DNA from: Moraxellaceae bacterium
GTDB taxonomy: Bacteria; Pseudomonadota; Gammaproteobacteria; Pseudomonadales; Moraxellaceae
Assembly (NCBI GenBank): GCA_014378805.1
Contig: JACMMY010000220.1
Location: forward strand, 1 to 5,240
Direction: 5' to 3'
DNA length: 5,240 bases
This document shows positions 1 through 4,564 of this stretch, in pieces. Position 1 is the first letter of the stretch. Each line of letters starts with the position of its first letter. Under the pieces are notes generated by a model. It had not been told where the DNA came from and did not search any database. It worked only from the letters and a program-made list of their open reading frames with translations. The translations under genes were made by a program, and so were the position numbers.

Positions 1-305
1 AATGTGGATTGATGGTTGGTCTCGGTGAAACCGAAGAAGAAGTGCTTGCACTGCTCGATGATTTGCGTGCGCATGATGTGGATTACATTACCATCGGCCA
101 ATATTTACAACCATCAAAAAGTCATGCGCCCGTTGAACGCTTCGTTCATCCAGAAGAGTTTGAGCGTTATACCGCGCATGGACAAGCATTAGGTTTTAGA
201 AATATTTGGGCAGCGCCGATGGTTCGTTCAAGCTATTTCGCAGACCGTCAATATCGCGGAGAGCCAGTACCTCCAGTGAGACGCAGTGTAAAGGTGACTG
301 GGTAG
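1..305 (+). CDS. lipA: Lipoyl synthase LipA, C-terminal part (5' end outside window)
   Basis: LipA is a radical-SAM enzyme that inserts two sulfur atoms into the octanoyl chain carried by lipoyl domains of pyruvate and 2-oxoglutarate dehydrogenases and the glycine cleavage H protein; it acts in the cytoplasm. Only about 100 C-terminal residues are present; the reading frame is open at the left edge (first full codon at base 3), so the radical-SAM CxxxCxxC motif and the N-terminal auxiliary cluster cysteines lie outside. What is seen: GLMVGLGETEEEV, then DDLRAHDVDYITIGQYLQPS, then near the end MVRSSYFAD. These match the E. coli LipA blocks GLMVGLGET, GQYLQPS and VRSSYHAD. The serine of the RSSY motif is known to ligate an iron of the auxiliary 4Fe-4S cluster, and it is intact. 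The tail after RSSY (RQYRGEPVPPVRRSVKVTG) is somewhat longer and more basic than in E. coli. Stop codon TAG. No terminator is visible before the next gene, so some read-through into it is possible. Confidence 0.95.
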   Translation, partial: CGLMVGLGETEEEVLALLDDLRAHDVDYITIGQYLQPSKSHAPVERFVHPEEFERYTAHGQALGFRNIWAAPMVRSSYFADRQYRGEPVPPVRRSVKVTG

Positions 306-331
306 TAAATTTACTTACGGATGAGTTCCTT

Positions 332-664
332 ATGCGCTTTGAAGTATTAAGCGGCTTATCAATTATTGGCCACACTGAATTAGAGTGTGGCGATCCACCG
401 ATGGGTGTTGCTGAAGGGATTTTTTATCCTTTAGCAGCCTATACAAATATCCAAACTGACGTTGTCGCAACTCGAGAAAGTTCACAAGACCATTTAAATA
501 TTTCAATTCGATTAATTGGTGGCGAAACAGTAATCCCTATTTTTATAAAAATTGAAGACTACTCTCAAGAATTAGACGAAATATGGATTGCTGCATGTGG
601 GATAGACCATGTGCAATATGAAAGACTATTTCCCTCACTATATAATAAATACTTTGGCTCTTAG
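332..664 (+). CDS. Hypothetical protein, 110 aa, GDPPMG motif
   Basis: I do not recognise a function. The start is the ATG at 332, preceded by GGATGAG (319-325) with a 6-base spacer; the open frame extends further upstream, but only through lipA. The product is acidic and soluble, with no signal peptide or membrane helix. Its most striking block is residues 13-26, HTELECGDPPMGVA, followed by EGIFYPLAAYTNIQ. From memory, short proteins with a GDPPMGVA-like block and a nearby F-x-P turn up as uncharacterised genes in Proteobacteria, sometimes annotated only as hypothetical; I cannot verify this here. The second half is predicted mixed strand/helix (ISIRLIGGETVIPIFIKIEDY). The gene is clearly more AT-rich than lipA and dapD, suggesting acquisition or relaxed constraint. 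It lies 26 bp after lipA and may be co-transcribed with it, but nothing suggests a role in lipoylation. A small immunity-like or accessory protein is one guess with no direct support. Confidence 0.7.
   Translation: MRFEVLSGLSIIGHTELECGDPPMGVAEGIFYPLAAYTNIQTDVVATRESSQDHLNISIRLIGGETVIPIFIKIEDYSQELDEIWIAACGIDHVQYERLFPSLYNKYFGS
369..391 (+). repeat. Perfect 8-bp inverted repeat inside the 332-664 gene
   Basis: GCCACACT (369-376) and AGTGTGGC (384-391) are perfect complements separated by 7 bases, giving a stable small hairpin about 13 codons into the gene. No T-run follows, so it is not an intrinsic terminator. It encodes part of the conserved-looking GHTELECGD segment, so it may simply be a by-product of the coding sequence; an effect on mRNA stability or translation is possible but unsupported. 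Confidence 0.4.
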
Positions 665-759
665 TATATAAATTCATCTAAATAAGTACTTTTCAAACTC
701 ATGCACAACCTATAAAAATCATCTAATATCCGCTTAATCTTTTTTGCGATTTTTAGATC

Positions 760-1017
760 ATGGATAATCTTTCAAAAAACAAAACCAAACGCTGGTATTG
801 GCTCCTCGTTTTTCCTTGGGTTCTTGCGTTATGGGTTCCGTCTTACAACCATATTGAACCAGGCCTATTTGGATTTCCTTTCTTTTATTGGTATCAACTG
901 GTGCTAGTTTTCGTAGCGGCTGCAACGATTGGCGTCGTGTATTACAAAGCACACGTCCAAGTCACAAGGAATCAAGAATCCAATAAAAATGAAACAGATT
1001 CAAAGGAAACTAAATAA
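760..1017 (+). CDS. DUF3311-type small membrane protein, symporter partner
   Basis: An 85-residue inner-membrane protein with two predicted helices: roughly residues 12-28 (WYWLLVFPWVLALWVP) and 38-62 (GFPFFYWYQLVLVFVAAATIGVVYY). The N-terminus is basic (KNKTKR) and the C-terminus hydrophilic and charged (residues 63-85). The block PW-x4-LWVP-x-YN-x2-EP-x-LFGFPFFYWYQL is the hallmark I associate with the DUF3311 family. Members are typically encoded directly upstream of a sodium:solute symporter, as in B. subtilis yhjC-yhjB and next to rhizobial mctP; that arrangement is seen here. The stop codon TAA shares its last A with the permease ATG (TAATG), implying translational coupling. The family role is unproven; a small accessory subunit needed for assembly or activity of the permease is the natural inference. 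The ATG at 760 has only a weak upstream purine stretch (TTTTTAGATC), so translation may be modest. The 95 bp upstream are very AT-rich, with TATAAA at 711-716 as a possible -10 but no convincing -35. Confidence 0.85.
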   Translation: MDNLSKNKTKRWYWLLVFPWVLALWVPSYNHIEPGLFGFPFFYWYQLVLVFVAAATIGVVYYKAHVQVTRNQESNKNETDSKETK

Positions 1018-2561
1018 TGAAATTAGACATGACTGCAACGATTGTTTTTGTTTCATTATTTCTATTTGTCACGATCCTTGGATTTTACGCAGCACGCTGG
1101 AAACAAGCCGACCTTCACTCACTCGATGAATGGGGATTAGCGGGTCGTCGTTTTGGTACATGGATTACATGGTTTTTGCTTGGCGGTGACTTATATACGG
1201 CATATACATTTATTGCCGTTCCAGCATTACTATTCGGTATGGGAGCGTTTGGTTTTTTTGGGATTCCCTACACGATTTTGATTTATCCACTCGCCTTTAT
1301 GGTCTTGCCTCGGCTCTGGTCAGTCTCGCGTAAGCATGGCTTTGTCACGCCTGCCGACTTTATACGCGCACGATATAACAGTCCGCTATTGGCTCTCGCA
1401 ATTGCTGTTACTGGGATTCTCGCGACAATGCCTTATGTTGCGTTGCAACTGGTGGGTATTGAAGTGATTATTGGTGGCTTAGGCGTTGATACTTCTGGCG
1501 CTTTAGGTGAGTTGCCATTGATTGTGGCGTTTATCATTTTGGCAGCTTATACCTATACCAGTGGTTTACGTGCACCTGCGATGATTGCAGTGGTGAAAGA
1601 TGTACTCATTTACATCACTATTATTGCGGCTTTTATTATCATCCCCATGCAACTCGGTGGTTTTGGAAAAATCTTCGACGCAGTTCCTTCTGAAAAATTA
1701 CTGTTGAAAGCACCTTCTGACACAAGCCTCAATCAATTTAGCGCCTACTTCACGCTGGCAGTCGGTTCGGCATTGGCACTGTTTCTCTATCCACATTCAA
1801 TGACCGCTGCATTGTCATCCAACAGTGCAAATACGCTGCGTAAAAATATGATTTTGCTGCCTGCGTATTCTGTGTTACTCGGTTTGATTGCGTTGCTCGG
1901 CTATATGGCAATCGCTTCAGGTGTGAAAGACATGCCAGAGTTCGCACAAGGTTTTGCACAATATGGCAATAATTTTGCGATTCCAGCATTATTCATTCAC
2001 AGTTTTCCATCATGGTTTGTAGGTGTTGCATTTGCGGCTATTGGGATTGGCGCACTCGTACCTGCCGCAATTATGTCCATTGCAGCCGCAAACCTTTATA
2101 CACGCAACATTCATAAAGAATATATCAATCCAAGTCTGACGCCTAAACAAGAGACATTTATTGCAAAAAATATCTCTTTGGCAGTGAAATTCGGCGCACT
2201 TCTTTTCGTATTATTTATTCCAACTCAATATGCGATCAACTTGCAACTACTTGGCGGCGTATGGATTATTCAAGTATTACCTGCTGTATTTATTGGTTTG
2301 TATACACGCTGGTTTGATCATCGGGCACTAATGATTGGCTGGTTAATTGGAATGATTTCAGGCAGTCTGATGGCATATTCGGTTCAGTTCAAACCGATTT
2401 ATACTTTAGTCATCAATGGTTATAGCATTCCTGGATACTCAGCACTTTATGCGCTAATCATTAACCTATGTGTTGCTGCAAGCGTGACTTTAGTGATGCG
2501 TTTATCTAAAGTTGAAGCGTCTAAGGATTTAACAATGTGCGCCGATTATGAATCGGATTAA
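1017..2561 (+). CDS. Sodium:solute symporter family permease (MctP/YhjB-like)
   Basis: A 514-residue inner-membrane carrier of the SSS family (TC 2.A.21). I count about 13 hydrophobic segments, near residues 7-25, 48-75, 80-98, 122-142, 166-182, 188-212, 240-262, 278-300, 333-360, 386-404, 410-430, 437-456 and 474-496, the usual SSS topology. Supporting blocks are FLLGGDLYTAYTF (53-65, first core helix), TPADFIRARYNSP (111-123), YTYTSGLRAPAMIAVVKDVL (178-197) and GIGALVPAAIMSIAAANLYTRNI (343-365). The YTSGLRAP...KD block and the DUF3311 partner upstream point to the subgroup containing the rhizobial monocarboxylate permease MctP and B. subtilis YhjB, so short carboxylates (lactate, pyruvate, acetate, propionate) are the likely substrates; this is inferred from family. 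The start is well supported by AAGGA at 1003-1007, 9 bases upstream. In the helix that normally supplies two hydroxyl ligands to the Na2 site (MST in PutP) the sequence is MSI, so the coupling ion is uncertain. The hydrophilic tail (497-514) contains a cysteine and ends acidic. Confidence 0.9.
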   Translation: MKLDMTATIVFVSLFLFVTILGFYAARWKQADLHSLDEWGLAGRRFGTWITWFLLGGDLYTAYTFIAVPALLFGMGAFGFFGIPYTILIYPLAFMVLPRLWSVSRKHGFVTPADFIRARYNSPLLALAIAVTGILATMPYVALQLVGIEVIIGGLGVDTSGALGELPLIVAFIILAAYTYTSGLRAPAMIAVVKDVLIYITIIAAFIIIPMQLGGFGKIFDAVPSEKLLLKAPSDTSLNQFSAYFTLAVGSALALFLYPHSMTAALSSNSANTLRKNMILLPAYSVLLGLIALLGYMAIASGVKDMPEFAQGFAQYGNNFAIPALFIHSFPSWFVGVAFAAIGIGALVPAAIMSIAAANLYTRNIHKEYINPSLTPKQETFIAKNISLAVKFGALLFVLFIPTQYAINLQLLGGVWIIQVLPAVFIGLYTRWFDHRALMIGWLIGMISGSLMAYSVQFKPIYTLVINGYSIPGYSALYALIINLCVAASVTLVMRLSKVEASKDLTMCADYESD

Positions 2562-2563
2562 GG

Positions 2564-2617
2564 ATGAAGCATCTTATTATCGCTGCTATTTATATGTTCT
2601 TTAGAACGTGTCCATAA
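2564..2617 (+). CDS. Possible 17-codon hydrophobic micropeptide (doubtful)
   Basis: Two bases after the permease stop codon an ATG opens a 17-codon frame, MKHLIIAAIYMFFRTCP, ending at TAA 2615-2617. The peptide has a basic start and a hydrophobic core, like a tiny membrane peptide or the start of a decayed signal sequence. A weak GGA (2555-2557) lies 6 bases upstream. Position and composition make it possible that ribosomes leaving the permease reinitiate here, but a frame this short is expected by chance and I see no independent support. Confidence 0.15.
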   Translation: MKHLIIAAIYMFFRTCP

Positions 2618-2664
2618 AAATCAAGACGTGATCGGCTTCTCGATTCGCCATCACGTCTGATTTT
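2617..2664 (+). terminator. Probable bidirectional terminator hairpin after the symporter
   Basis: AAAATCAAGACGTGAT (2617-2632) pairs with ATCACGTCTGATTTT (2650-2664), giving a 15-bp stem with one bulged base; GGC (2634-2636) and GCC (2647-2649) can extend it inward. The right arm ends in TTTT and the left arm starts with AAAAA, so the structure could stop transcription on either strand, although the T-run beyond the stem is short (followed by ACGG). It lies 55 bp after the permease stop and before dapD, the expected place for the end of the transport unit. A processing or attenuator hairpin is the alternative. Confidence 0.55.
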
Positions 2665-2702
2665 ACGGTACAATCTATGAATGTTTTTATCATCTTGCGT
2701 CA

Positions 2703-2731
2703 TTGTTACGCATACGACACCGCAAATTAAT
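2703..2731 (+). promoter_or_regulatory. Weak candidate sigma70 promoter for dapD
   Basis: TTGTTA (2703-2708) and ATTAAT (2726-2731) lie 17 bases apart and each match four of six consensus positions. This would start transcription about 30 bases before the dapD ATG. An alternative -10 is TACAAT (2669-2674), just after the hairpin, but it lacks a recognisable -35. A promoter in this interval is expected because the hairpin at 2617-2664 separates dapD from the permease; the precise elements are uncertain. Confidence 0.3.
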
Positions 2732-2769
2732 ATTGTTTCTTTTTCACCTTAAAATAATTGGAATCTCCC

Positions 2770-3594
2770 ATGACTCAACTCGCCAGCCTGATTGAACAAG
2801 CATTTGAAGATCGTCTGAAATTTTCACCAACAGATGCACCACAAGATGTCCGTGATGCAGTTGCAGAAGCACTTGCTGGTTTAGACAATGGCTCATTACG
2901 CGTTGCTGAAAAAATTGATGGCGCGTGGCAAGTCAACCAATGGTTGAAAAAAGCTGTTCTACTATCTTTCCGCTTAAACGACAATATTCCGTTAAGTGGT
3001 GGACATTCACTACAATATTTCGACAAAGTTCCTACAAAGTTTGCTGATTGGAATGAGGCACAATTTCAGGCAGCGGGAATTCGTGTTGTACCACCAGCAA
3101 CCGCACGTAAAGGAAGCTTTATTGCGCGTAATGTGATCTTGATGCCTTCGTATGTAAATATCGGCGCTTATGTCGATGAAGGTACAATGGTTGATACATG
3201 GGCAACAGTAGGTTCATGTGCGCAAATTGGTAAAAACGTGCATTTGTCTGGCGGTGTAGGGATTGGCGGCGTACTCGAGCCATTACAAGCAAACCCAACG
3301 ATTATTGAAGACAATTGCTTTATCGGTGCGCGCTCTGAAATCGTTGAAGGCGTGATCGTTGAAGAAGGCTCAGTGATTTCAATGGGTGTTTATATTGGTC
3401 AATCGACTAAGATTTATGACCGTGAAACAGGCGAAGTCACTTATGGTCGCGTCCCCGCTGGTTCAGTTGTTGTCGCTGGTAACTTACCTTCAGCAGACGG
3501 TAAATACAGCCTCTACGCAGCTGTGATTGTGAAGAAAGTCGATGCGCAAACTCGTTCGAAAACAGGTTTAAACGAATTATTGCGTGTAGATTAA
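2770..3594 (+). CDS. dapD: 2,3,4,5-tetrahydropyridine-2,6-dicarboxylate N-succinyltransferase
   Basis: DapD transfers a succinyl group from succinyl-CoA to tetrahydrodipicolinate, in the succinylase branch of lysine and meso-diaminopimelate synthesis; it is a cytoplasmic homotrimer. Starting at the ATG at 2770 gives 274 residues, exactly the E. coli length; the in-frame TTG at 2758 is upstream and not needed, and GGA (2760-2762) sits 7 bases before the ATG. The N-terminal helical domain spans about residues 1-100. The left-handed parallel beta-helix of hexapeptide repeats spans about 105-240, with YVNIGAYVDEGTMVDTWATVGSCAQIG (128-154), LSGGVGIGGVLEPLQ (159-173) and NCFIGARSEIVEGVIVEEGSVISMGVYIG (182-210). 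D142 and E190 correspond to the Asp and Glu proposed as catalytic in mycobacterial DapD (141 and 189). The C-terminal KYSLYAAVIVKKVDAQTRSKTGLNELLR (245-272) is typical of the proteobacterial enzyme. The gene appears complete and functional. The following small gene may be on the same transcript. Confidence 0.97.
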   Translation: MTQLASLIEQAFEDRLKFSPTDAPQDVRDAVAEALAGLDNGSLRVAEKIDGAWQVNQWLKKAVLLSFRLNDNIPLSGGHSLQYFDKVPTKFADWNEAQFQAAGIRVVPPATARKGSFIARNVILMPSYVNIGAYVDEGTMVDTWATVGSCAQIGKNVHLSGGVGIGGVLEPLQANPTIIEDNCFIGARSEIVEGVIVEEGSVISMGVYIGQSTKIYDRETGEVTYGRVPAGSVVVAGNLPSADGKYSLYAAVIVKKVDAQTRSKTGLNELLRVD

Positions 3595-3631
3595 TGATTA
3601 ATTTTTTAATCTAAAATCTGGAGTATGTACT

Positions 3632-4048
3632 TTGTCAGTTGCAAAAGAATCTTCTAATAAGTCTTTCTACACAACAACTGACGAGCAGTCAGGGCAGTTC
3701 TTGTTTAAAAAAATAACAAGAACTGTTAGCTTCAATGCAAATGATTTTGATGAATTTTTAGATCATTTTCGGCGTCTGACCTATGACTTGGGAATTTGGC
3801 AAGATTATTACGGACGTAAAGCGACGTTCTTAAACTTAAATATTGCCGTACATCCATGGATTTTAAAACGGGTAAAAGACCATTTAGCGCATCCATTCCC
3901 GCTTGCTCACCCTTATGGAAAGTTTACCCATAAACATCCTGTGATTTTACACTTGCATGACCCACTTGATCCAAAAGGACAGCACTACGTCCTTTCAAAT
4001 GGAAAACTATCACTTAAGAAAGTTGAAGATATCGATGCAACGGTTTGA
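3632..4048 (+). CDS. Unrecognised 138-aa histidine-rich protein, TTG start
   Basis: I do not recognise the family. The start is TTG at 3632, chosen because GGAG (3620-3623) lies 8 bases upstream; the only nearby ATG (3625) is out of frame and stops after ten codons. The protein is soluble, without signal peptide or membrane helix. Residues 1-22 look disordered (Ser/Thr-rich, polar). Residues 23-61 read like a small folded unit with a helix rich in aromatics (FDEFLDHFRRLTYDLGIWQDYYG). From residue 74 to 118 there are nine histidines, many in HP, HxH or HxxH spacing (HPW, DHLAHP, LAHPYG, THKHP, HLHD, QHY), which could reflect metal binding or just surface turns; no known metal-site motif is completed. 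It lies 37 bp after dapD with no convincing terminator between, so joint transcription is likely. Codon use resembles dapD, arguing for a resident rather than recently acquired gene. A direct role in lysine synthesis is not implied by any motif. Confidence 0.8.
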   Translation: MSVAKESSNKSFYTTTDEQSGQFLFKKITRTVSFNANDFDEFLDHFRRLTYDLGIWQDYYGRKATFLNLNIAVHPWILKRVKDHLAHPFPLAHPYGKFTHKHPVILHLHDPLDPKGQHYVLSNGKLSLKKVEDIDATV

Positions 4049-4070
4049 ACTGATTAAATATTCGCCTTCT

Positions 4071-4097
4071 GCACTCGTTATTAACGAAATCGGGTGC
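4071..4097 (+). other. Possible hairpin between the dapD unit and tRNA-Leu
   Basis: GCACTCG (4071-4077) can pair with CGGGTGC (4091-4097) with one G-U pair and a 13-base loop; a shorter alternative pairs CGTT (4076-4079) with AACG (4083-4086). It lies 22 bp after the stop of the histidine-rich gene, where a terminator would be expected, but no T-run follows. It may be a weak, Rho-assisted or mRNA-protecting 3' structure. Confidence 0.3.
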
Positions 4098-4125
4098 TCT
4101 AAGGCTATCTAGTTCATTCTGATCT

Positions 4126-4134
4126 TGGTATGAT
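4126..4134 (+). promoter_or_regulatory. Extended -10 promoter of tRNA-Leu
   Basis: TGGTATGAT contains an extended -10 (TGn) joined to TATGAT (4129-4134), five of six matches to consensus. No good -35 is visible at 16-18 bases upstream (TATCTA at 17), which fits an extended -10 promoter. The following ACGCGCCG is a GC-rich discriminator, typical of stable-RNA promoters under stringent (ppGpp) control. Initiation would fall near 4141, leaving a 5' leader of only a few bases for RNase P to remove. Confidence 0.6.
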
Positions 4135-4144
4135 ACGCGCCGTT

Positions 4145-4229
4145 GGGGGCGTGGCGAAATTGGTAGACGCACCAGATTTAGGTTCTGGCGCCGCAAGGTG
4201 TAAGAGTTCGAGTCTCTTCGCCCCCACCA
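4145..4229 (+). tRNA. tRNA-Leu, anticodon UAG
   Basis: An 85-base class II tRNA with encoded CCA. The acceptor stem GGGGGCG (4145-4151) pairs with CGCCCCC (4219-4225); discriminator A is at 4226 and CCA at 4227-4229. The anticodon stem CCAGA (4172-4176) pairs with TCTGG (4184-4188), enclosing the loop TTTAGGT with anticodon TAG at 4179-4181, which reads CUA and, by wobble, other CUN codons. The T arm is AAGAG / TTCGAGT / CTCTT (4202-4218). The long variable arm (4189-4201, with GCC-GCAA-GGT) and the A discriminator are the leucine identity features. All stems are intact. It is transcribed alone from the promoter just upstream and ended by the terminator at 4271-4299. Confidence 0.97.
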
Positions 4230-4259
4230 CTAATTTGTGGTCACTATCGATTGCGATAG
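4226..4259 (+). other. Two small hairpins in the tRNA 3' trailer
   Basis: Right after the acceptor stem, ACCAC (4226-4230) can pair with GTGGT (4237-4241), a structure that would include the CCA end. Next, CTATCG (4244-4249) pairs perfectly with CGATAG (4254-4259) around a 4-base loop. Both precede the terminator, so the precursor has three consecutive hairpins downstream of the tRNA. They probably influence 3' processing by RNase E and exonucleases; this is inference. Confidence 0.45.
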
Positions 4260-4270
4260 AAATAAAAATC

Positions 4271-4299
4271 CCTTAAGCTAATTGCTTGAGGTTTTTTTT
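4271..4299 (+). terminator. Intrinsic terminator of tRNA-Leu
   Basis: CCTTAAGC (4271-4278) pairs with GCTTGAGG (4284-4291), eight pairs including one G-U, around a 5-base loop. Eight consecutive T bases follow at 4292-4299. This is a textbook Rho-independent terminator on the plus strand and ends the tRNA transcript. Confidence 0.9.
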
Positions 4300-4335
4300 G
4301 GTCGTCATTTGGAAGTTGCCTAGCGAATAAAATCG

Positions 4336-4452
4336 ATGCAACACTATATTGATATGAATGGTCAGTGGATTTCGTCGAGTTGTACAATCATTCCACTACG
4401 TATAGATTGGAAAGAAAAACTGGATGCAATCCATACACGCGTAATGAAATAA
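4336..4452 (+). CDS. Doubtful 38-codon ORF between two terminators
   Basis: A frame from ATG 4336 to TAA 4450-4452 encodes 38 residues, beginning MQHYIDMNGQWISSS and ending KEKLDAIHTRVMK. An in-frame stop (TAA 4327-4329) lies shortly upstream, and no Shine-Dalgarno sequence is visible before the ATG. The composition is protein-like (Trp-containing, mixed polar and aromatic, helical charged end) rather than random low complexity, so it could be a real small protein or the remnant of a longer gene, but I recognise no family. It is followed about 50 bp later by a strong plus-strand terminator, which suggests that something in this 4300-4502 interval is transcribed rightward. Apart from this frame I see no other gene in the interval. 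Confidence 0.25.
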   Translation: MQHYIDMNGQWISSSCTIIPLRIDWKEKLDAIHTRVMK

Positions 4453-4502
4453 GTAACTTTTCAGTGGTGCTTTTTATTGCTTTTATATTCATTAAAAATA
4501 AC

Positions 4503-4539
4503 AAAACCTCACAATCAATAAATTGCGAGGTTTTTTTTT
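4503..4539 (+). terminator. Bidirectional terminator, convergent with ntrC
   Basis: CCTCACAAT (4507-4515) pairs with ATTGCGAGG (4522-4530) with a single A-C mismatch around a 6-base loop. Nine T bases follow on the plus strand (4531-4539). The left side is flanked by AAAA (4503-4506), giving a T-run on the minus strand as well. It therefore ends the ntrC transcript arriving from the right, 25 bp after its stop codon, and any rightward transcript from 4300-4502. Confidence 0.85.
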
Positions 4540-4564
4540 AACAGCATCAGCATGACTCTAAATG

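Noticed and set aside
206..331. Upstream extension of the 332-664 frame from an ATG at 206
   Set aside because: It overlaps the conserved C-terminal RSSY region of lipA in another frame and has no reason to be coding; the ATG at 332 with GGATGAG upstream is a better start.
758..952. Minus-strand frame opposite the DUF3311 gene
   Set aside because: Shadow of the real plus-strand gene; its product has no recognisable features.
1750..1989. Minus-strand frame inside the symporter gene
   Set aside because: Lies entirely within a well-supported permease gene and gives no family-like sequence.
2596..2607. GTTCT-TT-AGAAC palindrome as a possible LexA-type operator
   Set aside because: Does not match SOS boxes I know for this group, and it lies downstream of a transport gene rather than in front of a damage-response gene.
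3596..3611. GATTAA-TTTT-TTAATC palindrome between dapD and the next gene as a terminator
   Set aside because: All but one pair per arm are A-T and no T-run follows, so it is too weak to be an intrinsic terminator.
4145..4229. tRNA-Leu as an integration site for a genomic island
   Set aside because: No duplicated tRNA 3' end and no integrase are seen downstream; the neighbouring genes within the window are core.
4031..4342. ATCGATGCAAC present at 4031-4041 and 4332-4342, flanking the tRNA gene like attachment-site repeats
   Set aside because: An 11-base match is expected by chance in a window of this size, neither copy lies in the tRNA, and no integrase is present.
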